DNA of 64,000 nt from Vibrio ezurae NBRC 102218 (GTDB taxonomy: Bacteria > Pseudomonadota > Gammaproteobacteria > Enterobacterales > Vibrionaceae), in NCBI RefSeq assembly GCF_000467185.1, contig NZ_BATM01000007.1:87526-151525 (forward strand), read 5' to 3'. Shown piece by piece: positions 44,773 through 56,093 of this stretch. Made by a program: the position numbers and the translations under genes. Every line of letters starts with the position of its first letter. The first letter of the stretch is position 1. Under the pieces are notes generated by a model. The model made no database searches. It saw nothing but the letters and a program-made list of their open reading frames with translations, and had not been told where the DNA came from.

Positions 44773-45750
44773 TTACTCTTTACACGCAGCGTTATTTTGC
44801 AACTTTGGATGCTTGGCACCGCTGTCTTCTAAACTTTGATGCTGATGTGCGGTGATGATTTGTTGAGGTATCGGCAGTACCAGTAAACGATACTCAGGAT
44901 GTTGGCTCATACCTAATGACTCTTCTAGAGAGGACACTGGGGTAATGAGCGCTATTTTAAGCTTAGGCACTCGTTTATGCAGTGAGTAGGCAATACCCAT
45001 CCCATTCTCTACATGAAATCTTCCCGCAATATGCAGTATTTGTTGATGGGGGGAGTGGGCGTGATGCAGGGCAATACTTTCGGCCATCGTTTCATCCCAT
45101 GCCACCTGCGCAGCATACAGCTTTTCAATGCGATCTTCAGCAACGCCTTGCATGACTTGTTTGAAATTGTCCTTATACGGTCTATCGCTGATATCCAATT
45201 CTTTGGCGATAAAAGCACGTTGCTCTGTCTCTAGACTATCGAGATAACTCGGGCCAATTTGTCCGATACAACGTACTAGCTTTCTAGGGGCATTGGCGGC
45301 AATGACAGGCATACCGGCAGATTTGGCTTGTTCGATAAGTGCACGGTAGTCACTGCTGTAGTTAGGCCAAGCGTTGGCATGAGCAATAAACGACAGCTCA
45401 CCAATATTCCCTTTAAGGTATTCATCGACCGTTTTTTGCGCAGGACGACTGAATTGCTCCATAGACAGTGCGACCTGTGTATTGTGCATAAGCAATTGTT
45501 GATAGAGCTCGGCTTGAAATCGGTGCACAGCTGAGTGACTGTGCCACTCACCAACAAGGATGACATCCGCGTTTATGATAGTGCTGGGTAATGAAGTGAT
45601 TGGTTTTTGCGGTGTTCGCTTTGAGGCGTCAGCATAAAGCTGATAATCATAAAACGTGGTAATTGAGTGAGGGGGGTGATCAGTAAAAGAGTAGGCGATT
45701 GATATCGGTAAAAAGGAGAGCAGAAGGACACTTAAAATTTGCATGTGCAT
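44773..45750 (-). CDS. ChaN-family heme-binding-type protein
   Basis: This 325-residue exported protein belongs to the ChaN/Haem_bd_uptake family (PF04187). Seen: an N-terminal hydrophobic signal (ILSVLLLSFLPISIAYS), then DVILVGEWHSHSAVHRFQAEL, the VALSMEQFSRPAQKTVDEYL block and HHAHSPHQQILHIAGRFHVE. Campylobacter ChaN is an outer-membrane lipoprotein that binds two hemes, but no lipobox Cys is visible here, so this copy looks soluble and periplasmic. The N-terminal Met is either at 45750 or at 45744. It lies downstream of rlmA on the same strand, 17 bases away, so the two are probably co-transcribed. No iron-uptake gene is nearby. Confidence 0.82.
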   Translation of the reverse strand: MHMQILSVLLLSFLPISIAYSFTDHPPHSITTFYDYQLYADASKRTPQKPITSLPSTIINADVILVGEWHSHSAVHRFQAELYQQLLMHNTQVALSMEQFSRPAQKTVDEYLKGNIGELSFIAHANAWPNYSSDYRALIEQAKSAGMPVIAANAPRKLVRCIGQIGPSYLDSLETEQRAFIAKELDISDRPYKDNFKQVMQGVAEDRIEKLYAAQVAWDETMAESIALHHAHSPHQQILHIAGRFHVENGMGIAYSLHKRVPKLKIALITPVSSLEESLGMSQHPEYRLLVLPIPQQIITAHQHQSLEDSGAKHPKLQNNAACKE

Positions 45751-45767
45751 TTCTACTCTCCCATAGA

Positions 45768-46607
45768 TTAAATGACCCGATAAGTTTGAATATTAAAATC
45801 GGCTTCGCAGTCAAAGCGGGTGCACTGTTTTAATTCGGCTTGTAATTCGGGTGACGCTTTCCAAGCAAATGGCGTCATTTGCAGTAAATCAAACGCTTGT
45901 CCATCGACAAGCTGCATTGAATAATTGAGTTTAGCTTGCTCAATCAATTCTAGCCCTGCAAATTCATCCGCTTGTTCTTCGTGCAAGCGCACTTCTTGAT
46001 AAATACGCTCTCTAAGCTGATACAGGTGTCTTGCGCCCGGAGTGACAGTCACTAAAACTGCGCCCGGTTTTAGGCAACGTAATAGCTCTTCTTGCTTGCT
46101 TGGTGCATACACTTTGACGATGGCATCTAGGCTGTGATCGTTAAACGGCAGTTTATAGCTAGAGGCGACGCTAAAGTGGCAATTGGCATACCGTTTTGAG
46201 GCATAGCGCACCGCTACTTTAGCGATATCTAAGCCATAAACTTGTGCATTCTCGCCCAAAACATTCGCTATTTCATTGGTGTAATACCCTTCACCGCAAC
46301 CAATATCTAGGATAGTCGGCTGTTCGCTATTTTCTACAGAATTTGCGATGGACTGCTGCACAGTATTCGCCAGTTGCTGTTGCAGTTTCTGGTAGTGTCC
46401 TGATTCTAGGAAAGCGCGACGAGATTGCATCATCTCTTTACTGTCACCGGGATTTTTTGAATGCTTATGGTGCGCAGGCATTAGGTTTACGTAACCTTCT
46501 TTGGCTTTGTCGAACATGTGGTTGTTTGAGCACTTAAAAGTTCGAGAATCTAACGTTAAAGGCTGTGAGCAAAGAGGGCAGGCGTAAATCATAATCACTG
46601 GAGTCAA
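45768..46607 (-). CDS. rlmA: 23S rRNA (guanine-745 N1)-methyltransferase RlmA
   Basis: This 279-residue SAM-dependent enzyme methylates G745 in helix 35 of 23S rRNA. Seen: the N-terminal zinc finger (ACPLCSQPL and KCSNNHMFD, giving CxxC and CxxxH), the VNLMPAHHKHSKNPGD linker, the SAM motif ILDIGCGEGYYTNEIA and the VKVYAPSKQEELLRCLKPGA motif. The ATG at 46592 (MIYACPLCSQ) is an alternative that places the finger at the N-terminus. In E. coli rlmA is separate from the gapA locus. Confidence 0.94.
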   Translation of the reverse strand: MTPVIMIYACPLCSQPLTLDSRTFKCSNNHMFDKAKEGYVNLMPAHHKHSKNPGDSKEMMQSRRAFLESGHYQKLQQQLANTVQQSIANSVENSEQPTILDIGCGEGYYTNEIANVLGENAQVYGLDIAKVAVRYASKRYANCHFSVASSYKLPFNDHSLDAIVKVYAPSKQEELLRCLKPGAVLVTVTPGARHLYQLRERIYQEVRLHEEQADEFAGLELIEQAKLNYSMQLVDGQAFDLLQMTPFAWKASPELQAELKQCTRFDCEADFNIQTYRVI

Positions 46608-46685
46608 AAAATGTTAAGCAGATAGTAGTCGTAATTGGTGAGCGAGACAACGGTTATACAAAGCGCGAAGATAAAATAGAGAGGA

Positions 46686-46717
46686 AAGTGGCTTCAATTA
46701 TAAATATGAAGCCACTT
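46686..46717 (-). terminator. Terminator after yeaD-like gene
   Basis: An 11-bp perfect stem AAGTGGCTTCA/TGAAGCCACTT with a 10-base loop lies just after the mutarotase stop; on the minus strand TTTCCTC follows. The U tract is weak. Confidence 0.55.
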
Positions 46718-46723
46718 AACAGC

Positions 46724-47608
46724 TTATTGACAGCGAATCGTTGTCGATAAGGTGTAGCTATCACCGGCTTTCACCACTGTGCCTGCTTCTAGGCTCGGTG
46801 CATGATGGCTTGACTCGATACAAAGGAATGTTTTGTAGCCGTCATCTTGCATATCGCCCATACCTTTCGCGCCGTCAGCCCAAGGGTTCCAAATTACTGC
46901 TGAGTTTGCGCCTTGGTTTTCTACGATGATATCGCGTTTAAAATCAGGGTCACTTAGAGTAATGAGTGGTTTAGGCTGCGTGTAAACGCGATCGATAGTA
47001 CCGGTCAGAGTCAGCACTTCTTCACCTTGGGTTAGGGCTGCATCGTTTAAGCTATCGATGTATTCAGGGCCCATGCCTCGGGTTTCTACTTTCTCAATAT
47101 CTGAGAGATTTAGGTAAGTGTGAAGCGCGGCAGAGAAGCGCCAATCAGTGTTGTCGGTATTGGTCATGACCAAGCTTACTTTAAGCTCGTCACCCACCTC
47201 TACGTTAAGCACAGCTTCAAATTGATGTGGCCATATAGCTTTCGTCTCTTCGCTAGCGTTAAGACCAAGGCTGATAATAACACCACTGTCATTTTCACGA
47301 TGCTCAATGAGTTGCCATTGCGCGGTGCGAGCAAAACCATGTGCAGGCGCGGCTACTCGGCCAAACCATGGCCAACATACCGGGATCCCACCACGAAGCG
47401 CTGCTTTGCCATCAAAATTAGCTTGTTCGCTCATCCAGATAACTTCTTGCTGGCCTTGTGGAATATAAGAGATGACGTGACCGCCGTGCAGGGTGATTGC
47501 TGCGCGTGCTTTTTCATGTATTACGCGGACAATTTTAAGTTGCTCGTGCTGAGCAATAGTGACGTTGTCAGAAAGTACCGTCACTGCGGGGAGTTGATAT
47601 ACATCCAT
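46724..47608 (-). CDS. yeaD: D-hexose-6-phosphate mutarotase (YeaD family)
   Basis: This 294-residue aldose-1-epimerase-fold protein interconverts alpha and beta anomers of glucose 6-phosphate and related sugars. Seen: the beta-sandwich with GGHVISYIPQGQQEVIWMS, the RGGIPVCWPWFG signature, the His in ARTAQWQLIEHR and the AALHTYLNLSDIE motif containing a catalytic His, and the Glu in CIESSHHAP. The YeaD family is conserved beside gapA. It is separated from gapA by a terminator, so it may be read partly by readthrough. Confidence 0.94.
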   Translation of the reverse strand: MDVYQLPAVTVLSDNVTIAQHEQLKIVRVIHEKARAAITLHGGHVISYIPQGQQEVIWMSEQANFDGKAALRGGIPVCWPWFGRVAAPAHGFARTAQWQLIEHRENDSGVIISLGLNASEETKAIWPHQFEAVLNVEVGDELKVSLVMTNTDNTDWRFSAALHTYLNLSDIEKVETRGMGPEYIDSLNDAALTQGEEVLTLTGTIDRVYTQPKPLITLSDPDFKRDIIVENQGANSAVIWNPWADGAKGMGDMQDDGYKTFLCIESSHHAPSLEAGTVVKAGDSYTLSTTIRCQ

Positions 47609-47706
47609 ATTGAGTTCTCACAAAAAAGGGCATACCTATGTTTGCGGATTCAACTGCTCAAGTTCTGCGTTGAACTAGCAAATGTTCTTTTGCCCTAAAA
47701 ATTGAC

Positions 47707-47733
47707 AAAAAAAAGGCGACTCGAGAGCCGCCT
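47707..47733 (-). terminator. Terminator after gapA
   Basis: AAGGCGGCTCTCGAG pairs with CTCGAGTCGCCTT (one mismatch), followed by T8 on the minus strand, directly after the gapA stop. Confidence 0.9.
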
Positions 47734-47756
47734 TATGCAAATTTCTTAACTAATGC

Positions 47757-49077
<1,321 letters not shown>

Positions 49078-49491
49078 TTGAGTAACAGTGATAACAAGAC
49101 GTCTGAGCAACAATGGCGCCAAAAATTAACAAAAGAAGAGTACAGGGTTTGCCGAGAACAAGGCACTGAAGCTCCTTATAGCGGGAAACTATTGCACAAT
49201 AAAGCCACTGGCGATTACCGCTGTACTTGCTGTGAGTCGCTATTATTTAAGTCTGAAAATAAGTACGACTCGGGCTGTGGTTGGCCTAGTTTTGATGCGC
49301 CTGTGTCCAATGAGGCCATCCGTTATATCGAAGACAATAGCTATGGAATGAAACGGGTGGAAATACGTTGCGCCCAGTGTGATAGCCACCTTGGACATGT
49401 CTTCCCTGACGGCCCTGTGAGCACAGGTGAACGATATTGCGTGAACTCTATATCACTAAGATTTAATGACAAAATGGATATACAAAATTGA
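49078..49491 (+). CDS. msrB: Peptide-methionine (R)-S-oxide reductase MsrB
   Basis: This 137-residue enzyme reduces methionine R-sulfoxide in proteins. Seen: two zinc-binding CxxC pairs ([11 protein letters not shown] and [12 protein letters not shown]), the WPSFDAP motif, and the catalytic Cys in [13 protein letters not shown]. The start is TTG at 49078, with AGGA 8 bases upstream (GTAGGACCTGATTTG). It lies divergent from gapA and upstream of yeaC, as in E. coli. Confidence 0.96.
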   Translation: MSNSDNKTSEQQWRQKLTKEEYRVCREQGTEAPYSGKLLHNKATGDYRCTCCESLLFKSENKYDSGCGWPSFDAPVSNEAIRYIEDNSYGMKRVEIRCAQCDSHLGHVFPDGPVSTGERYCVNSISLRFNDKMDIQN

Positions 49492-49538
49492 GTGTTTTGC
49501 CGCTATTCAGTGAGCAATAACAAGCGTGGAGAGAGACA

Positions 49539-49829
49539 ATGAATCAAGGGACACCGAGCATACAACAGATGGTCGATGCGATTACACCAGAGGCGTATCA
49601 AAGGTTAACTTTTGCTGTGGAAACAGGACGCTGGCCAGAAGGCACTGCGTTGAGTGAAGAGCAACGAGCCTATTGCCAGCAAGCGATTATGCTGTATCAA
49701 AGCAAGCATAATACGGAGGCTCAGCATATGACCGTAGCCGCTGGTGGGGAGATCAGTTTTAAGTCAAAAACTGAGTTAAAACATCAGTTTAATGAGCAAG
49801 AGACGATCACTAAAATAAAAATGAGTTAG
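49539..49829 (+). CDS. yeaC: YeaC family protein (DUF1315)
   Basis: This 96-residue protein begins MNQGTPSIQQMVDAITPEAY and continues with RLTFAVETGRWPEGTALSEE and YCQQAIMLYQSK. These blocks identify the DUF1315/YeaC family, function unknown. It lies 47 bases after msrB on the same strand, with GGAGAGA before its ATG, and the pair is conserved with E. coli. Confidence 0.93.
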   Translation: MNQGTPSIQQMVDAITPEAYQRLTFAVETGRWPEGTALSEEQRAYCQQAIMLYQSKHNTEAQHMTVAAGGEISFKSKTELKHQFNEQETITKIKMS

Positions 49830-49837
49830 ACAACCAT

Positions 49838-49903
49838 TTAGGCGCTACTTCTCAGCTGTTACCTGCATTTTTACTTCCGTTTAGCTCAGAAGTCGCCCCC
49901 TAA
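49838..49903. repeat. Large imperfect inverted repeat after yeaC
   Basis: ACTTCTCAGCT (49847-49857) pairs with AGCTCAGAAGT (49883-49893) with one mismatch, and the arms extend outward with TTAGG and CCTAA. No T-run follows on the plus strand. Confidence 0.5.
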
Positions 49904-49961
49904 ATAGTCAGCGGTATACAGACGTCATTATTATGTAAGGATTTGTAAAGCCACATAAAAT

Positions 49962-49988
49962 TCGATTCAATTTTGTTCATTGAGTCGA
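49962..49988 (-). terminator. Probable terminator of ansA, nested in a longer inverted repeat
   Basis: TCGATTCAAT/ATTGAGTCGA with a 7-base loop; on the minus strand ATTTTATG follows. It sits inside a 9-bp perfect outer pair CAGACGTCA (49919) and TGACGTCTG (49993). Confidence 0.55.
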
Positions 49989-50021
49989 TATCTGACGTCT
50001 GTTATCTAGGGTAAAAATTGA

Positions 50022-51047
50022 TTACAGACTCATTTCGCCGTGCAGTACGCGTTGCATTTGCGTTTTGATCTCTTCATATTTAAGACCTTGGCTCAGTAAA
50101 AAGTGCAGTTTTGCCAATGCGGCTTCAGGGGTCATGTCATAACCACTGATTACGCCTGAATCGGCTAGCGCACACCCAGTCGCATAGCCTCCCATATTTA
50201 CTTTACCTGCCAGGCATTGAGTGAGGTTAACCACAATAACGCCGCGCTCAGAGGCTTCTTTTAGGTGGCCTAATAGCTCAGGATTTTGTGGTGCATTCCC
50301 CACGCCAAAAGTTAACAGGATCATCGCGTTGACCGGTTGTCGTAACGTATTGCGAATCACTTCATGGGAAATGCCCGGATACATAGTGATCACACCAATC
50401 GGCTGTGGTGTAATGGTGTGTACTTTGAACTCACCAATTGGTTTTGCATCCACTTTAGCGTGTGGGCTGACTTGAATGTTGATTCCAGCTTCTAGCAATG
50501 GTGGTAAATTGGGAGAGGTGAAAGCCGAAAAACCATCAGCATGAGATTTGGTACTGCGATTACCACGCATCAATTGGTTATTGAAAAACAGGGTAACTTC
50601 ATTGATGGGATAGTTCGCTGCAATGTGCAAGGCGTTTAACAGGTTTGCTTGTCCGTCTGAGCGCAATTCAGCGAGAGGAATTTGCGAACCGGTTACGATG
50701 ACAGGTTTGCTTAAGTTTTCAAACATGAACGACAGAGCAGAGGCGGTGTACGCCATAGTGTCTGTACCGTGCAAAATGACGAAGCCATCGTATTGATCAT
50801 AATTGGCTTTGATGTCATTGGCGATCTGCTGCCAATCGGCGGGGGTCATGTCCGAAGAGTCAATCAGAGGTGCGTACTCATGAATGGTATAGAGTGGCAT
50901 TTCTGGTCGATTAAATTCGGGCATACCGGCAAGCTGTGACTCCATAAAACCGGCAACAGGAACGTATCCTTTTCCTGATTTTTGCATACCGATAGTACCG
51001 CCAGTGTAGGCAATGTATATGTGTTTTCGTGGGCTATTTTGAGTCAT
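50022..51047 (-). CDS. ansA: L-asparaginase, cytoplasmic type I
   Basis: This 341-residue enzyme hydrolyses asparagine to aspartate and ammonia. Seen: the first catalytic Thr15 in YTGGTIGMQKS, the second, Thr95-Asp96, in HGTDTMAYTASAL, and the catalytic Lys in the GNRSTKSHADGF segment. There is no signal peptide, so it is the low-affinity cytoplasmic enzyme AnsA rather than the periplasmic AnsB. It lies downstream of sppA, from which a terminator separates it. Confidence 0.97.
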   Translation of the reverse strand: MTQNSPRKHIYIAYTGGTIGMQKSGKGYVPVAGFMESQLAGMPEFNRPEMPLYTIHEYAPLIDSSDMTPADWQQIANDIKANYDQYDGFVILHGTDTMAYTASALSFMFENLSKPVIVTGSQIPLAELRSDGQANLLNALHIAANYPINEVTLFFNNQLMRGNRSTKSHADGFSAFTSPNLPPLLEAGINIQVSPHAKVDAKPIGEFKVHTITPQPIGVITMYPGISHEVIRNTLRQPVNAMILLTFGVGNAPQNPELLGHLKEASERGVIVVNLTQCLAGKVNMGGYATGCALADSGVISGYDMTPEAALAKLHFLLSQGLKYEEIKTQMQRVLHGEMSL

Positions 51048-51130
51048 AAATGCAGGCGCTTATTGCAGGTAACGGAATGACGCGCAGTATAGCGGATTTA
51101 GTGCGGCAAGCAATGTGAGTTTAAAGGCAT

Positions 51131-51161
51131 AAAAACAAAAAAGCCCAGCAGAAGCTGGGCT
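51131..51161 (-). terminator. Terminator between sppA and ansA
   Basis: The stem AGCCCAGC/GCTGGGCT with loop TTCT is followed on the minus strand by TTTTTTGTTTTT, ending sppA. Confidence 0.9.
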
Positions 51162-51185
51162 AAGAAGTGAGTTTAAATAAGAGAG

Positions 51186-53045
51186 TTACTCAACCTGACA
51201 AGGCAAACATAAAGTGTAATAGCCTTTCGGATCGTTAAATTCACTCATCAAACTGAGGTCTTGCTGGACTTTGCTAGCTAATGGCATCAATGAGCTAGGT
51301 AACCAACTATTGATATCGATGCCAGCAGACACAGATATGCGCTTACTAAAGTCTTGCAAGAACTGCTGAGCAGGCGTTAATGATTTTTGTAGCCAATTGA
51401 GTGAGTAGGTGTCAATTTTGGCTAAACTTGCCGCGCGAACGAGCGCATCGTCAAAATCACCAATCGAATCAACCAATCCTCTTTCTACTGCATCTTGGCC
51501 TGTCCAAACTCGACCTTCGGCAATGCTCTCAACCGCTTTCGGATCCAGATGACGGTTTTCTGCCACCAATCCAGTAAAGCGGCGGTAGCCGTTTTCAATG
51601 CCTAGCTGCATAGCACGTTTAGCGCCGTCGTTCATGCCAGCGGTAAGGCCGACACCGGACAGTGGGGAAGTGCCTAAGCCATCGCTGTATACACCGTATT
51701 TATTCAAGCCTTTTTCTAAGGTCGTGATGACACTAAAGATGCCAATTGAGCCCGTTAAGGTGGTGGGTTGAGCCAAGATCTCGTCGGCAGACATGGAGAT
51801 CCAGTACCCTCCGGAAGCGGCAAGGCTAGACATGGATACCACAACGGGTCTATTGGTGGCTTTAAAGGCCACGATTTCATTGCGGATGACCTCTGAGGCA
51901 AAGGCACTGCCTCCAGGGCTGTCTACACGTAGAACCAAGGCTTTGACTTTGTCATCAAGGCGAGCTTTGCGAATTAATGCCGCGGTAGTATCACCACCCA
52001 CTGAACGACCTTGCTGTTTACCGTCCATAATGGCGCCACTGGCGACGATCACAGCAATCTCATTGTCAGAGTGAGCCTCTGGTTGAGCAATCTGATCTTT
52101 ATAGGTGTAGTAGTCCACAGCTTTATAGCCGTTTTCTTCATCCCCACCAAAAGCATCAATCATTGCCGCGCGAGCTTCTTGACGTGTGGCCAATGTATCG
52201 ACCATTTTCAGTTGTAGGGCAAGTTGAGCAAGACTGCCGTCTGCACTTTCAAATTCGGCTAAGAATTCATCCATGCTTGGGTTTAGCGTCGCTTTATCAA
52301 TATGGCGGTTGCGCGCCACATCATCAACATAGGCTCCCCAAAGTTGACCTAACCAAACACTAGCCGCTTCTTTAGCTGGCTTTGACATATTATTACGAGT
52401 GAAAGGTTCTACGGCTGATTTGTAGGTGCCCACTTTGAAGACGTGCGTATTGACGTCTAAGTTGTCGAGCAAGGTCTTGTAATACAAAGTGTAAGAGCTA
52501 TAGCCCTTGAGTAGCACGCCGCCATCAGGAGAGAGATAAATTTTATCAGCGTAACTGGCTAAGTAGTACTGGCTTTGGTTGTAAAAATCACCAATGGCAT
52601 AAATCGGTTTGCCACTGGACTTAAATTCATTCAATGCTTTAGCGATATAACGCAGTTTTGTCAGATTGGTTTCTGGCATGCGTTTAAGGCTCAGAACTAA
52701 GCCTGATACGTTATTGTCACTGGCTGCGTGACGAATGGTTTCACGAATATCATATAAGACATTTTCTTGAGGCATGTCTTTGCCGAGCAAAGAACCGGTG
52801 AGAGAGTCCATCGGGTTGACAAAGCTACGGCCTTCAACAATTTTTCCCGATAAATTCAGGACCAATGCTTTTGGCTCTTTGTTCACGACCGTTGCTTGGT
52901 CTTTGCTGTCTACTTGAGAAAAACTAAAGTAGATAATGACAATAGCGGCAATAAAGAGAAGGTTTGCTAGGGCAAGGCGAGTAAAGGTAATGATCTTCCA
53001 AATACCTTTGATGACCTTACCTATGAAGCGAAACAGTGTTTTCAT
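51186..53045 (-). CDS. sppA: Signal peptide peptidase SppA, 67K type
   Basis: This 619-residue inner-membrane serine protease degrades cleaved signal peptides. Seen: an N-terminal membrane anchor (about 20-42; LALANLLFIAAIVIIYFSFS), two tandem S49 domains, the general-base Lys in VGTYKSAVEPFTR of the first, and the nucleophile Ser in LAASGGYWIS of the second, plus the DSPGGSAFASE motif. The ATG at 53045 is chosen, because GGAG lies 7 bases upstream; an upstream frame to 53069 adds eight residues without support. It is flanked by ansA and fadH, with E. coli-like order. Confidence 0.95.
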   Translation of the reverse strand: MKTLFRFIGKVIKGIWKIITFTRLALANLLFIAAIVIIYFSFSQVDSKDQATVVNKEPKALVLNLSGKIVEGRSFVNPMDSLTGSLLGKDMPQENVLYDIRETIRHAASDNNVSGLVLSLKRMPETNLTKLRYIAKALNEFKSSGKPIYAIGDFYNQSQYYLASYADKIYLSPDGGVLLKGYSSYTLYYKTLLDNLDVNTHVFKVGTYKSAVEPFTRNNMSKPAKEAASVWLGQLWGAYVDDVARNRHIDKATLNPSMDEFLAEFESADGSLAQLALQLKMVDTLATRQEARAAMIDAFGGDEENGYKAVDYYTYKDQIAQPEAHSDNEIAVIVASGAIMDGKQQGRSVGGDTTAALIRKARLDDKVKALVLRVDSPGGSAFASEVIRNEIVAFKATNRPVVVSMSSLAASGGYWISMSADEILAQPTTLTGSIGIFSVITTLEKGLNKYGVYSDGLGTSPLSGVGLTAGMNDGAKRAMQLGIENGYRRFTGLVAENRHLDPKAVESIAEGRVWTGQDAVERGLVDSIGDFDDALVRAASLAKIDTYSLNWLQKSLTPAQQFLQDFSKRISVSAGIDINSWLPSSLMPLASKVQQDLSLMSEFNDPKGYYTLCLPCQVE

Positions 53046-55349
<2,304 letters not shown>

Positions 55350-55406
55350 TCTCATTTCGATGTTACACTGATTTTTGTTTTTTTAGTCTAACTTGGGATG
55401 CATGAT

Positions 55407-55955
55407 ATGGATGCACTGGATCTGTTACTTAATCGTCGCTCAGTGGCGAAACTCTCTCACCCGGCGCCGTGCGGTGAAGTACTGAACAATATTTTGCAGG
55501 CGGGGCTTCGCTCGCCTGATCATGGTGGATTAACGCCATGGCGTTTTGTGATTTCACAAGGTGATGGTTTGCAAAAGCTAGCGGACATCTTAGTGTCTGC
55601 GGCGACCCAAGCAAACGCAGACGCGAGCGTTATTGAGAAAGTATCCAATGCCCCATTTCGTGCGCCAATGGTGATTACCGTGATTGCCAATACTAAACCT
55701 CACCCTAAAGTGCCTGAATTTGAACAATACCTGTCCGCAGGTTGCGCAGTGCAAGCTATGCAAATGGCGGCTGTGGCGCAGGGGTTCCAAGGCTTTTGGC
55801 GCTCTGGGACTTGGATGTTTGATCAACACGTTGAAAAAGCGTTCGGTGTAGAAGGCAAAGATAAAATCGTTGGCTTTTTATATTTAGGTACCGCAGATTG
55901 CGTTGAAGCCAAAGCCCCGGTGCGTGAGCTGGATAAATTTGTCGAGTATTTATAA
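55407..55955 (+). CDS. ydjA: Nitroreductase family protein YdjA
   Basis: This 182-residue flavoprotein has the minimal nitroreductase fold (FMN dimer). Seen: the N-terminal FMN-phosphate motif LLNRRSVAKL, GLRSPDHGGLTPWRFVISQ, and the GxxxQAMQMAAVAQGFQGFWRSG segment with the C-terminal FLYLGTAD. Substrate unknown; YdjA has weak nitroreductase activity. The ATG at 55407 gives MDALDLLLNRRS, matching E. coli YdjA; the ATG at 55398 adds MHD. It lies 50 bases after fadH. Confidence 0.93.
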   Translation: MDALDLLLNRRSVAKLSHPAPCGEVLNNILQAGLRSPDHGGLTPWRFVISQGDGLQKLADILVSAATQANADASVIEKVSNAPFRAPMVITVIANTKPHPKVPEFEQYLSAGCAVQAMQMAAVAQGFQGFWRSGTWMFDQHVEKAFGVEGKDKIVGFLYLGTADCVEAKAPVRELDKFVEYL

Positions 55956-56093
55956 TGGCCAGTTCAGCACTCTTAGCTTAAGTCACTTATCTTGATTAAG
56001 GTCGCTTGCAAGATAATCCTTTAATCATTCTTGCACTTAAAGTACTGGCTATGTATATTTATCCAGTACTTATTTCAACTTAGTTCCCCCTCT

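Noticed and set aside
44985..45234. Plus-strand frame over the ChaN-like gene
   Set aside because: It is antisense to a conserved domain with the ILHIAGRFHVE motif on the other strand.
47120..47698. Open frame of 192 codons on the plus strand over yeaD
   Set aside because: It runs antisense to the well-supported YeaD gene, lacks a ribosome site, and its translation has no recognisable fold or family signature.
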